Below are positions 9,397 through 18,538 of a stretch of DNA of 64,000 bases, piece after piece. The notes under the pieces are model-generated. The model searched no databases. It was given only the letters and a program-made list of their open reading frames with translations, and was not told where the DNA came from. Where the stretch lies: positions 434,001-498,000 of the forward strand of contig CP077641.1 in NCBI GenBank assembly GCA_019056435.1. Reading direction: 5' to 3'. The position numbers and the translations under genes were made by a program. This stretch comes from Stutzerimonas stutzeri (GTDB lineage: Bacteria; Pseudomonadota; Gammaproteobacteria; Pseudomonadales; Pseudomonadaceae). Numbering within the stretch: position 1 is the first letter of the stretch; every line of letters begins with the position of its first letter.

Positions 9397-9858
9397 CTAC
9401 AGCCATCGCCGCACCCGCACTCGATAATCCCGATAGTCGTCACCAAACAGGCGCATCAGCAGGCGTTCCTCGGGCTGGATCACGGTGCGCTGGATGACGA
9501 TGATCAGTATCGGCAGCAGCAGCCAGGGCCACAGGCTGTCGAGCCACAGACCGACGGCGCCGTAGATCAGGGCGTCGGCCAGGTAGATCGGGTTGCGCGA
9601 ATAGCGGAACGGGCCGCTCTGCAACAAACGGCTCGGGGTGCCGTACGGATTGATGGTGGTGCGATGGCGGTGCATCGTCAGTGCCGCCCAGGCCATCAGG
9701 ACGATGCCGCCGAGCAACAGTACCCAGCCGCCGAGGTTCGCCAGGGTATGCTCGGGAAGGTCCAGCGGCAGGCTGTTGGCGAGCCCCCAGGCACCGCCCA
9801 TGAAGACGAGATAGACCAGCGGTGGCGGCGGAATCAAGCCGGCGGTTCTAGTGGACAT
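9397..9858 (-). CDS. isoprenylcysteine carboxyl methyltransferase-like membrane protein
   Basis: The 153-aa protein has four hydrophobic segments and the ICMT/PEMT-type tail: GTPSRLLQSGPFRYSRNP, then a long hydrophobic helix and EERLLMRLFGDDYRDYRVRVRRWL-type ending with the paired acidic EE. Family members bind S-adenosylmethionine at the membrane and methylate lipids or protein carboxyls; the bacterial substrates are mostly unknown. The start at 9858 (MSTRTAGLIPPPP) gives a compact protein. It is convergent with nothing and follows the mapZ gene on the same strand by 61 bp in reverse. Confidence 0.65.
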   Translation of the reverse strand: MSTRTAGLIPPPPLVYLVFMGGAWGLANSLPLDLPEHTLANLGGWVLLLGGIVLMAWAALTMHRHRTTINPYGTPSRLLQSGPFRYSRNPIYLADALIYGAVGLWLDSLWPWLLLPILIIVIQRTVIQPEERLLMRLFGDDYRDYRVRVRRWL

Positions 9859-9953
9859 GGCGCATCGCAACAGGTCGGGTGGAAGATGACACGACGGCGA
9901 AGATGCCGGATCGGCATCCTTGCGGACCGTCACCTTGGAACCCGGCGCCGTCG

Positions 9954-9981
9954 ATTAGGTTCTGCAGACGCAGAACCTAAT
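9954..9981. repeat. 12-bp perfect inverted repeat over a stop codon
   Basis: ATTAGGTTCTGC and GCAGAACCTAAT flank AGAC. The right arm contains the TAG stop of the response regulator (9977-9979). As RNA it forms a stable hairpin, but no U-run follows on the minus strand. It may terminate transcription, protect the 3' end, or bind a regulator. Confidence 0.6.
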
Positions 9982-10609
9982 GCTGCCCCGGCAGCCAGCC
10001 ATGCACCATGGCGTGCTTCATCAGGTCGGCCGGGCGGTCGATATCGAGCTTGCGACGAATGCTCAGCCGATGGGTTTCCACGGTTCTGACGCTGATCTTC
10101 AAGGCACGTGCCATCGCCTTGTTGTTGTGCCCCTGAGCGAGCATCAGCAGCACCTCGCGCTCGCGAGGCGTCAACTCGCGTTCCTCCGCGCCACGGCTGG
10201 CCAGCTTCTCGGCGATGCCCTGGCTGTAATAAGTACCGCCGGCGGCAATGGCCTCGATGGCGACGATGATCTCGCGCGACGGCGCATCCTTGAGGACATA
10301 GCCGCAGGCGCCGACCTTCAGCGACGTGTTCACGTATTCCTGATTGTCATACATGCTCAGGATCAGCACGCGAATGGCCGGAAATCGCTGTCGCAGGGCC
10401 TGCGTCAACTCCAGGCCATTGACGTCCTTCAGCCCGATGTCCATCAGCACCACGTCGACCTCGACCCGTTCGAGCAGCGCCAGGGCCTCGTCTCCACTAC
10501 CCGCCTCGCCCACCACGTCGAGTTCGGGGACGGCCATGAGCAGGGCACGAATGCCATCGCGTACCAGAACATGGTCGTCGATCAGTGCCACCTTGATGCT
10601 TCGTTGCAT
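9977..10609 (-). CDS. LuxR/NarL-family response regulator
   Basis: The 210-aa protein has a receiver domain (residues 4-120) with the phospho-acceptor Asp57 in VVLMDIGLKD, acidic pair D11-D12 and Lys near 107, then a LuxR-type helix-turn-helix (about 145-205, ELTPREREVLLMLAQGHNNK, SVRTVETH). It lies 33 bp downstream of a histidine kinase on the same strand, so the two form a two-component pair. Target genes cannot be read from sequence. The stop codon is embedded in a perfect inverted repeat. Confidence 0.9.
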   Translation of the reverse strand: MQRSIKVALIDDHVLVRDGIRALLMAVPELDVVGEAGSGDEALALLERVEVDVVLMDIGLKDVNGLELTQALRQRFPAIRVLILSMYDNQEYVNTSLKVGACGYVLKDAPSREIIVAIEAIAAGGTYYSQGIAEKLASRGAEERELTPREREVLLMLAQGHNNKAMARALKISVRTVETHRLSIRRKLDIDRPADLMKHAMVHGWLPGQH

Positions 10610-10642
10610 GGAGCAAAGCCTCTTGTTGTACGAGTCCGGCGG

Positions 10643-11995
10643 TCAGCCCGCACGGGTCGGCAGGGTCACGTCCAGCTCGGTGCCGTCAGGCGCGGATGCC
10701 AGGTTGAAGCGGCCGCCGAAATGTTCGACCCGCTCGCGAATGTTACGCAGCCCGATGCCTCCGCCCTTGAGCGCATCGAGCCGCCGCGGGTTGAACCCGA
10801 CGCCATCGTCGGCGACCCGCAGCCGTACCGAGCGGTCATCGCCATCCAGGCTGATGTGCACCGAGTGCGCACGCGCGTGTCGCTCGATGTTGGTCAGTGC
10901 TTCCTGCAGCACCCGAAACAGGGCGACCGCCACGTCGTCATCCGGCCCTTGGTCGCCCAGGCCGTTGGTATATAGCATCTTCAACCCGCTGCGCTGCTCG
11001 AACTCGGCCACAAGCTGGCCAATTGCCGCCGGCAGCCCGAGGGTGTCGAGCAGCGAGGGATGCAGGTCATGGGAGATGCGCCGCACCTCGCCGATGGCCC
11101 CGGCAAGGCGCTCGGTCCCCTGGTCCAACGTCTGCTGGGCCTTGGGATTGCCAGTGGCGAGCTCATGGCTGGCCAGTTCGAACTGGAACTTGATCGATAC
11201 CAGCAGCTGGCTGATGCCATCGTGCAGTTCCCGCGATACGCGCGAGCGCTCCTCTTCCTGCAGACTGACGATACGCTGGGTGAGGAGCTGGAGCTTGCGG
11301 TCAGCCAGGCGCCGCTCGCTGACGTTGAGCGTCAACCCACTGGCGAACACCAGCAGCACGGCGACCAGCGCGACACCGGCGATGGCCAGCATGGTGGTAT
11401 GAATGCCGCTGGCCACTTCCTCACGCACCTGCAGGATCGCCTCGTCGACGTCCTCCAGGTAGATGCCGGTGCCGAGCATCCAGCCCCAGCGGTCGAGCAT
11501 CACCACATAGGCGAGCTTTTCGGCGAACTGCCCCGTCGAGGGCTTCTGCCAGGCATAGCGCTGAAAGCCTCGACCGGACTCGGCGCTGTGCATCAGCGCC
11601 TGGATGACCGGCAGGCCGTTGGGGTCGGTCATGTTCCACAGGTCCTTGCCGACCAGTTCGCGCTGCCGCGGATGCATGAGGTTGCGCCCACTGCGGTCGT
11701 AGACGAAGAAGTAGCCGTCGCTGCCGAAACTGAAACGCCCCAGCGTCGCGAGGACCTTGCCGCGCGTCTCTTCGTCGTCCAGCCCACTGTCGTAGAGCGG
11801 CGCGATGGTGCTCAGGGCCATCTCTACGTAGTTCTTGAGCTCGGCCTGTTTGCTCGCCAGGATGCTGCGCTCGATCAGCCTGGCCTGCTGTTCGCCCAGA
11901 CGCTGGTTCTGGAACAGCACCAGCGCACAAACCACCGCCACGGCCAGCAGGAGCGGCAGAATGCTGAGTGCGGCAATCTTGTACTTGAGCTGCAT
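10643..11995 (-). CDS. cache-domain sensor histidine kinase
   Basis: The 450-aa protein has TM1 (about 8-29), a periplasmic single-cache domain (about 35-190, with GYFFVYDRSGRNLMHP and GWMLGTGIYLEDV), TM2 (about 200-222), a HisKA_3 dimerisation helix with the phospho-acceptor His258 in SRELHDGISQLL, and an HATPase domain (NIERHARAH, DDGVGF, GIGLRNIRERV). Cache domains of this type sense small ligands such as carboxylates or amino acids. The start at 11995 (MQLKYKIAAL) is chosen because it begins just before TM1. Its partner is the regulator 33 bp downstream. Confidence 0.9.
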   Translation of the reverse strand: MQLKYKIAALSILPLLLAVAVVCALVLFQNQRLGEQQARLIERSILASKQAELKNYVEMALSTIAPLYDSGLDDEETRGKVLATLGRFSFGSDGYFFVYDRSGRNLMHPRQRELVGKDLWNMTDPNGLPVIQALMHSAESGRGFQRYAWQKPSTGQFAEKLAYVVMLDRWGWMLGTGIYLEDVDEAILQVREEVASGIHTTMLAIAGVALVAVLLVFASGLTLNVSERRLADRKLQLLTQRIVSLQEEERSRVSRELHDGISQLLVSIKFQFELASHELATGNPKAQQTLDQGTERLAGAIGEVRRISHDLHPSLLDTLGLPAAIGQLVAEFEQRSGLKMLYTNGLGDQGPDDDVAVALFRVLQEALTNIERHARAHSVHISLDGDDRSVRLRVADDGVGFNPRRLDALKGGGIGLRNIRERVEHFGGRFNLASAPDGTELDVTLPTRAG

Positions 11996-12102
11996 CAAGC
12001 CTCTCCGACGACCCGCAAGCGGGCGGAACCTGGCGTGAAACTTAACCCAGCCGGGGCGCTGCGCACAGTGCCTGATGGCAGATTGCCTCAGCCTAAGCCC
12101 CA

Positions 12103-12134
12103 AAACGAAAAAGCCCGGCGCGAGGCCGGGCTTT
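12103..12134 (-). terminator. Rho-independent terminator of glyA
   Basis: On the minus strand AAAGCCCGGC and GCCGGGCTTT form a stem with a 5-nt loop, followed by a T-rich tract. It starts 17 bp after the glyA stop. Confidence 0.85.
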
Positions 12135-12151
12135 CGGTGCAGCAGGCGCTA

Positions 12152-13405
12152 TCAGTTGCCGTAGACGGGCAGCTTGGCGCAGATCGCTTCGACCTTGCCG
12201 CGCACGGTGGCAATCACCGACTCGTCGCCCATGTTGCCGAGGATGTCGCAGATCCAGCCGGCCAGTTCGCGGCACTCGGCTTCCTTGAAGCCGCGGGTGG
12301 TGACGGCCGGGGTGCCGATACGCAGGCCCGAGGTGACGAACGGCGAGCGCGGATCGTTCGGCACGCTGTTCTTGTTCACGGTGATGTGGGCCTGGCCGAG
12401 GGCAGCGTCCGCATCCTTGCCGGTGATGTCCTGCTTGATCAGGCTGAGCAGGAACAAATGGTTCTGAGTGCCACCGGAGACCACGTCGAAGCCACGCTGG
12501 ATGAACACTTCGGCCATGGCCTGGGCATTCTTCACCACCTGCTCCTGATAGGCCTTGAACTCGGGCTGCAGCGCTTCCTTGAAGCACACGGCCTTGGCCG
12601 CGATCACGTGCTCCAGCGGGCCGCCCTGGGCGCCTGGGAAGACGGCAGAGTTCAGCTTCTTCTCGATCTCGGCGTTGGCGCGCGCCAGGATCAGGCCGCC
12701 GCGCGGTCCGCGCAGGGTCTTGTGGGTGGTGGTGGTGACGACGTCGGCGAAGGGCACCGGGTTCGGGTAGACGCCCGCGGCAACCAGGCCGGCCACGTGG
12801 GCCATGTCGACGAAGAGGTAGGCACCGACCTTGTCGGCGATTTCGCGGAAGCGGGCGAAATCCAGCTTCTGCGAGTAGGCGGAGAAGCCGGCGACGATCA
12901 TCTTCGGCTTGTGCTCGACAGCCAGGCGCTCGACTTCGTCGTAGTCGATCAGGCCCTGATCGTTGATGCCGTACTGCACGGCGTTGTACAGCTTGCCGGA
13001 GGAGGAAACGGAGGCGCCGTGGGTCAGGTGGCCGCCATGGGCGAGGCTCATACCGAGAATGGTGTCACCGGCGTTGAGCAGGGCCAGGTAGACCGCGGCG
13101 TTGGCCTGGGAGCCGGCGTGCGGCTGGACGTTGGCGTAGTCGGCACCGAACAGCTGCTTGGCGCGATCGATGGCCAGCTGCTCGACCACGTCGACATGCT
13201 CGCAACCGCCGTAGTAGCGCTTGCCCGGGTAGCCTTCGGCGTACTTGTTGGTCAGCACGCTGCCCTGGGCTTCCATGACCGCCGGGCTGGTGTAGTTCTC
13301 CGAGGCGATCAGCTCGATGTGGTCTTCCTGACGCTTGGCTTCCTGCTGCATGGCAGCGAAAAGCTCGGCGTCGTATTTGGCGAGGGTCAAATCACGGCTG
13401 AACAT
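12152..13405 (-). CDS. glyA: serine hydroxymethyltransferase
   Basis: The 417-aa protein is a full-length GlyA. It converts serine and tetrahydrofolate to glycine and methylene-tetrahydrofolate, the main source of one-carbon units. Visible landmarks are [11 protein letters not shown] near the N-terminus, [14 protein letters not shown], and the PLP-binding lysine in [14 protein letters not shown] near residue 229. Pseudomonads often carry more than one glyA; this copy sits between the two-component pair and the MorA-like gene. Confidence 0.97.
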   Translation of the reverse strand: MFSRDLTLAKYDAELFAAMQQEAKRQEDHIELIASENYTSPAVMEAQGSVLTNKYAEGYPGKRYYGGCEHVDVVEQLAIDRAKQLFGADYANVQPHAGSQANAAVYLALLNAGDTILGMSLAHGGHLTHGASVSSSGKLYNAVQYGINDQGLIDYDEVERLAVEHKPKMIVAGFSAYSQKLDFARFREIADKVGAYLFVDMAHVAGLVAAGVYPNPVPFADVVTTTTHKTLRGPRGGLILARANAEIEKKLNSAVFPGAQGGPLEHVIAAKAVCFKEALQPEFKAYQEQVVKNAQAMAEVFIQRGFDVVSGGTQNHLFLLSLIKQDITGKDADAALGQAHITVNKNSVPNDPRSPFVTSGLRIGTPAVTTRGFKEAECRELAGWICDILGNMGDESVIATVRGKVEAICAKLPVYGN

Positions 13406-13544
13406 GGCAGTCCCCTGAGAATCAGCTGGCGGTATAGAAAATGAGGCGCGGATTCTACCCTATCCACCGAATCGCGGGTATGAGCCTTGGTCATGTACAG
13501 CATGAGCTGGGCAAGACGTGAGCGAGCAAAGCTCGATCGACCGA

Positions 13545-16500
13545 TCAGAGCTCCCGCTCGGCTAGCCGGTCCGCTGCCATGGGACGACCGAGCAGAAAGC
13601 CCTGTACTTCATCGCAGCCATGCGCCTGGAGAAAATCCAGCTGCGCCTGGGTCTCGACACCTTCGGCGATGACCGAGAGCCTGAGGCTGTGCGCCATGGC
13701 AATGATCGCCCGGGCAATCTGCGCGTCCTGCTCGCCCTCGGGCAACCCGTCGACGAAGCTGCGGTCGATCTTCAGCACGTCGATGGGAAACTGTTTGAGG
13801 TAGTTCAGGGAGGAATAGCCGGTGCCGAAATCATCGATGGCGATCGAGGGCCCGAGCTGCTTGAGCGAGTCGAGGATGCGCATGGCCTCCGCCACGTCCT
13901 GCATCAGAATGCTCTCGGTCAGCTCCAGCTCAAGGCGGTTCGGTGCTATGCCACTTGATGCCAGGATTGCCGAAATGCGTTGGGCGAGACGCCCGTCCGC
14001 GAACTGCCGGGCCGACAGGTTCACCGAGACTTTCGGCACCTGGAGCCCTTCGCCCTCCCAGGCCATGAGCTGACGACACGCCTCGGCCAGCACCCAGTCC
14101 CCGACATCGACCACCAACCCGAGCTCTTCCAGTGCCGGAATGAAAGCGCCGGGCGGCACCAGGCCACGCCGCGGATGCTGCCAGCGCAGCAGGGCCTCGA
14201 CTCCCGTCAGGGTATGGCCGTCGGCGAGGAACTGCGGCTGGTAGTGCAGTACGAACTGTCGCTGCTCCAGCGCGTGGCGCAGATCGCTTTCCAACTCCAG
14301 GCGCTCCAGCGCACTGGCATTCATCTCGGCCTGGTAGAACTGGAAGTTGTTCTTGCCGCGCTCCTTGGCGTGGTACATGGCGGTATCGGCGTTCTTCATC
14401 AGCTGACTCAGGTCGTTGCCGTCCTGCGGACTCAGCGCGATGCCGATGCTGGCGGTAACGAAGAATTCGCGCCCGGACAGCACGAAGGGCTCGGCCAGGC
14501 TCGCCAGAATCCGTTCGGCCACGTGGATCGCGCGAGTCAGCGCCTCGTCGCGATCCCCACCGGGATGCAGCAACAGCGTGAACTCATCGCCGCCCATGCG
14601 CGCAACGGTGTCGTCCTCCTCGACACACGACGCCAGGCGCACGGCCACGTCCTTGAGCATGCGATCACCGGCGGCGTGCCCGAGCGAATCGTTGATCGGC
14701 TTGAAGCGATCCAGGTCGAGGAACATCAACACCACCCAGCCGCCCCGTCGCGCCGCCAGCTGCAGGCTGCCGTGCAGGCGATCCTGGAACAGCGTGCGGT
14801 TGGGCAGTTGGGTCAGGCTGTCGTAATAGGCCAGGCGATGGATACGCTTCTCGCTGGCCTTGCGCTCGCTCATGTCGCTGAAGAAGCAGACATAGCTGAC
14901 CAGCTCATCTTCGGCGTCGCGCACTGCGGTGATACCCACCCAGCAGGGGTAGGTTTCGCCCCCTTGCGCTTGAGCCAGAACTCCCCCTTCCCAGCTGCCG
15001 GTCTGGATCACCTGGCTGTGCACGTAATCCATCTGGTTGGCCTGCTGGCGGTCCGCACTGAGCACCATGGGCAGCTGGCCGTAGACGTCGTCGCCTCTGA
15101 AGCCGGTAATGCGCTCGAAGGCCGCATTGACCTGCACGATGCGCCCGCCGGGGTCGGTCACCACGATGGCGGCAGTGGAATGGTCGAACACTGTCGCCGC
15201 CCGACGCAGCTCCTTCTCCGCCTGGCGCTGCTCGCTGATGTCGCGCCCGATGCATAATGCCCCATCGAAACGGTTGTTCTCGTCCCAGATGAGCATGATG
15301 CGCAGCTCGATCGCGACCGTTCGCCCATCGGCGGCGCGGCAGTCGAAATGAAGCGTCTGGCCTTGCAGGCTGTGCCCCAGTTCGGCGAGGGCCAGGGGGT
15401 TGGCCGAGGCCTTGCGCACACGGCGCATCAGATCGTAGAAGCGCGCGGCCTGGCGCGGCTTGGTCACGACGCCATCGAGCCCGTGGCGAGCAGCCCATTC
15501 CGGACTGTAGCCGAGCATGGTCTGCACCGATGGACTGACATAGTCGATGCGCACCGAGCTGTCGGTGGTGAAGATCAGATCGCGCAGGCTGCCGGCGAGC
15601 ATGCGGTAGCGCCGCTCGCTGTCACGCAGCGAATGGCTGTGTTCGATGTTGGCCGTGACATCTCGTGCCACGCCGATCAGCCGCTGCACCCGCCCCTGCT
15701 CGTCGCGTGCAAGCACCTGCTCGGTCACGCTGAACCAGTGCCACTTGCCGTTGCGGTGGCGCCAGCGCAGCAGTGCCTCCTGCACGGTGCCGTCGCGCAT
15801 GGAGCCACGCAGCGCCAGCAGCCGCCAGATGTACTCCTGATCATCAGGGTGGCTGATGCGCCGCCAGAACAGGTTGCCGTCGCCGCCCCGCTCCTCCTCG
15901 CTGTAGCCCAGGCGGGCGGCAAGGTTGCTGTTGCTGAACAGCAGCTTCTCGGTCGACAGATCCTGCACGTAAAGAGTATCCGGTACGGCACGCAGCACCT
16001 CGGACCAGAACCGCTCGCGCTCGACCAGCACCGCCTGGGCCTGCTGCTCGCGAGTGATGTCGCGCATCACCCAGACGAAGCCCGACGGCTGCGACGCACC
16101 GATCAGCCGCAGCGTGCGGCGGGTGATGGAGAACAGCCGGTCCTCACCGTCCTGCAGCAGGCGCACCGCCTCGAGGCAGAGGTCGACACTGGCGTTGGAC
16201 GCGTCGAAGGCCAACGGGTCGAGGCCCGGCAGCAGGTCTTGCAGCCGATAGCGCCGAGCGTGCCGGCTGTCGATGCCGAACATCGCCTCGGCCCGGCTGT
16301 TGAGAAACTGCAGGCAGCCGGCGAAATCGCTGATGAGGATGCGTTCTTCGATGGCGCCCAGCGCCTCGGCCGAGTAGCGCAGTGCCCGCCAATGAATGGC
16401 CAAGCGCCGGGGTACGGGCAGGCGAACGCAGACGCGCGACAACCAGCGGGCGAGCCTGCCGGGAAAGAGAGGTAGGAGTGAAGACGGATCTGAACCGGCC

Positions 16501-16583
16501 AAACGTCGAGGCCCTCCCTGGATGCAAGGTACGACGCCAAAGGCCCGGCGCCGGAGCGGCGTCAAGCATGCCCCGAATGCCAT
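13545..16583 (-). CDS. morA: PAS-GGDEF-EAL c-di-GMP enzyme, MorA-like
   Basis: The protein is about 1010 aa. It has four PAS-type regions (for example ILISDFAGCLQFLNSRAE, LFSNSNLAARLGYSEEE, IDYVSPSVQTMLGYS, IVQVNAAFERITGF), a GGDEF domain with intact ARMGGDEFTLLL, and an EAL domain with GVEALLRW and the catalytic DDFGTGYSSLNYL. Both synthesis and hydrolysis of c-di-GMP look possible. Position beside glyA matches morA of P. aeruginosa, which controls motility and biofilm. P. aeruginosa MorA has an extra N-terminal membrane region that I do not find here. The start is uncertain: 16583 is my choice; reading is open to 16709, nearly touching ettA. Confidence 0.8.
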   Translation of the reverse strand: MAFGACLTPLRRRAFGVVPCIQGGPRRLAGSDPSSLLPLFPGRLARWLSRVCVRLPVPRRLAIHWRALRYSAEALGAIEERILISDFAGCLQFLNSRAEAMFGIDSRHARRYRLQDLLPGLDPLAFDASNASVDLCLEAVRLLQDGEDRLFSITRRTLRLIGASQPSGFVWVMRDITREQQAQAVLVERERFWSEVLRAVPDTLYVQDLSTEKLLFSNSNLAARLGYSEEERGGDGNLFWRRISHPDDQEYIWRLLALRGSMRDGTVQEALLRWRHRNGKWHWFSVTEQVLARDEQGRVQRLIGVARDVTANIEHSHSLRDSERRYRMLAGSLRDLIFTTDSSVRIDYVSPSVQTMLGYSPEWAARHGLDGVVTKPRQAARFYDLMRRVRKASANPLALAELGHSLQGQTLHFDCRAADGRTVAIELRIMLIWDENNRFDGALCIGRDISEQRQAEKELRRAATVFDHSTAAIVVTDPGGRIVQVNAAFERITGFRGDDVYGQLPMVLSADRQQANQMDYVHSQVIQTGSWEGGVLAQAQGGETYPCWVGITAVRDAEDELVSYVCFFSDMSERKASEKRIHRLAYYDSLTQLPNRTLFQDRLHGSLQLAARRGGWVVLMFLDLDRFKPINDSLGHAAGDRMLKDVAVRLASCVEEDDTVARMGGDEFTLLLHPGGDRDEALTRAIHVAERILASLAEPFVLSGREFFVTASIGIALSPQDGNDLSQLMKNADTAMYHAKERGKNNFQFYQAEMNASALERLELESDLRHALEQRQFVLHYQPQFLADGHTLTGVEALLRWQHPRRGLVPPGAFIPALEELGLVVDVGDWVLAEACRQLMAWEGEGLQVPKVSVNLSARQFADGRLAQRISAILASSGIAPNRLELELTESILMQDVAEAMRILDSLKQLGPSIAIDDFGTGYSSLNYLKQFPIDVLKIDRSFVDGLPEGEQDAQIARAIIAMAHSLRLSVIAEGVETQAQLDFLQAHGCDEVQGFLLGRPMAADRLAEREL

Positions 16584-16717
16584 TAAAGCGCCAGCATCGT
16601 CGGACGGGCCGGTTTGCCCTGCCCTGAGCATTCCGGTAGTTTTGCCAATCCGGCTCGACCCGCCCGCGGCGGCGGGATTCGCCTCCTCTATTCCTCCTGT
16701 CACGGGCATTCGTCTCC

Positions 16718-18385
16718 ATGGCTCAATACGTCTACACCATGCATCGGCTGAGCAAGTTCGTTCCGCCGAAGCGCGAGATTCTCAAGAACATTTCCCTGTC
16801 CTTTTTCCCGGGCGCGAAGATCGGTGTGCTCGGCTTGAACGGTTCGGGCAAGTCCACCCTGCTGAAGATCATGGCGGGCGTCGACCAGGAGTTCGACGGC
16901 GAAGCCCGCGCCATGCCCGAGCTGAACGTCGGCTACCTGCCCCAGGAACCTGAACTCGACCCGACCAAGACCGTGCGCGAAGTCGTCGAGGAGGCGGTCA
17001 GCGGCATCAAGGATGCCCAGGCTCGCCTGGATGAGGTCTACGCTGCCTACGCCGAGCCCGACGCCGACTTCGACAAGCTCGCCGCCGAGCAGGCCAAGCT
17101 CGAAGCCATCCTGCAGGCCAGCGACGGCCACAATCTCGAGCGGCAGCTGGAAGTCGCTGCCGACGCCCTGCGCCTGCCGCCGTGGGAGGCGAAGGTCGAG
17201 CACCTGTCCGGTGGCGAGAAGCGCCGCGTCGCGCTGTGCCGCCTGCTGCTGTCGGCGCCTGACATGCTCCTGCTGGACGAGCCGACCAACCACCTGGACG
17301 CCGACTCGGTGGCCTGGCTGGAACATTTCCTTCACGACTTTACCGGCACCGTCGTGGCGATCACCCACGACCGCTACTTCCTCGATAACGTCGCCGGCTG
17401 GATTCTCGAGCTTGACCGTGGCCAGGGCATCCCCTACGAGGGCAACTATTCCGGCTGGCTGGAAGCCAAGTCCGCGCGTCTGGCCCAGGAATCCAAGCAG
17501 CAATCGGCCCATGAAAAGGCCATGAAGGAAGAGCTGGAGTGGGTACGCAAGGGTGCCAAGGCCCGCCAGGCGAAGTCCAAGGCGCGCCTGCAACGCTTCG
17601 AGGAACTGCAGTCGCAGGAATTCCAGAAGCGCAGCGAAACCAATGAAATCTACATCCCCGCCGGCCCGCGCCTGGGCGACAAGGTGATCGACTTCAAGAA
17701 CGTCACCAAGGGCTACGGCGATCGCGTTCTGATCGAAGACCTGTCCTTCAGCATGCCCAAAGGCGCCATCGTCGGCGTCATCGGCGGCAACGGCGCGGGC
17801 AAGTCCACCCTGTTCCGCATGATCATGGGCAAGGAACAGCCGGACTCGGGCAGCATCGAGATCGGTGAAACCGTTCAGGTCGCCTGCGTCGATCAGGGCC
17901 GCGAAGACCTCGACGGCAGCAAGACGGTCTGGGAAGCGGTGTCCGACGGCGCCGACATGATCCGCATCGGCACCTACGAGGTCCCGTCCCGCACCTATGT
18001 TGGGCGCTTCAACTTCAAGGGCGGCGACCAGCAGAAGTTCGTCAAGGACCTTTCCGGCGGTGAGCGCGGGCGCCTGCACCTGGCGCTGACGCTCAAGGAA
18101 GGAGCCAACGTGCTGCTGCTCGACGAACCCTCCAACGACCTCGACGTGGAAACCCTGCGCTCACTGGAAGAAGCGCTGCTGGACTTCCCCGGTGCGGCCA
18201 TCGTGATCTCCCACGACCGCTGGTTCCTCGACCGCGTGGCCACGCACATCCTCTCCTACGAGGACGACGGCAACATCGTGTTCTTCGAAGGCAACTACAC
18301 CGAGTACGAAGCCGACCGCAAGAAGCGCCTCGGTGATGCCGCCTCGCAGCCGCACCGGGTCAAATACAAGAAACTGGCGCAATAA
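16718..18385 (+). CDS. ettA: energy-dependent translational throttle EttA (ABC-F)
   Basis: The 555-aa protein has two ABC cassettes and no membrane part. Walker A motifs are GLNGSGKST (near 40) and GGNGAGKST (near 355), with signatures LSGGEKRRVALC and LSGGERGRLHLA. The inter-domain linker is rich in Lys, Arg and Ala (RKGAKARQAKSKARLQ), as in ribosome-binding ABC-F proteins. EttA binds the ribosomal E site and gates entry into elongation according to the ATP/ADP ratio. Length equals the E. coli protein. Confidence 0.95.
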   Translation: MAQYVYTMHRLSKFVPPKREILKNISLSFFPGAKIGVLGLNGSGKSTLLKIMAGVDQEFDGEARAMPELNVGYLPQEPELDPTKTVREVVEEAVSGIKDAQARLDEVYAAYAEPDADFDKLAAEQAKLEAILQASDGHNLERQLEVAADALRLPPWEAKVEHLSGGEKRRVALCRLLLSAPDMLLLDEPTNHLDADSVAWLEHFLHDFTGTVVAITHDRYFLDNVAGWILELDRGQGIPYEGNYSGWLEAKSARLAQESKQQSAHEKAMKEELEWVRKGAKARQAKSKARLQRFEELQSQEFQKRSETNEIYIPAGPRLGDKVIDFKNVTKGYGDRVLIEDLSFSMPKGAIVGVIGGNGAGKSTLFRMIMGKEQPDSGSIEIGETVQVACVDQGREDLDGSKTVWEAVSDGADMIRIGTYEVPSRTYVGRFNFKGGDQQKFVKDLSGGERGRLHLALTLKEGANVLLLDEPSNDLDVETLRSLEEALLDFPGAAIVISHDRWFLDRVATHILSYEDDGNIVFFEGNYTEYEADRKKRLGDAASQPHRVKYKKLAQ

Positions 18386-18395
18386 GCGTCACCCG

Positions 18396-18419
18396 ACGGA
18401 GCCGAAAGGCTCCGTTTTT
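18396..18419 (+). terminator. Rho-independent terminator of ettA
   Basis: ACGGAGCC and GGCTCCGT flank a GAAA tetraloop and run into five T residues, 10 bp after the ettA stop. It separates ettA from the sia operon. Confidence 0.9.
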
Positions 18420-18538
18420 GCGTGACGACCCGCCACTGGTGGCACGAGACCCGATCGCGGATAATCGCGCGCCTGGATCTGGCACGCACCTTGCGGCCAT
18501 TGGTAGCGACATGGCGATGAAAGGAACGGAAACCGCAC

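Noticed and set aside
11060-13444. 794-codon plus-strand open frame across the kinase-glyA region
   Set aside because: It is antisense to the intact histidine kinase and glyA. Long antisense frames are expected in GC-rich DNA, and the product has no recognisable domain.
16700-18079. 459-codon minus-strand open frame over ettA
   Set aside because: Mirror of ettA codons; no domain, no ribosome site and full overlap with a conserved gene.
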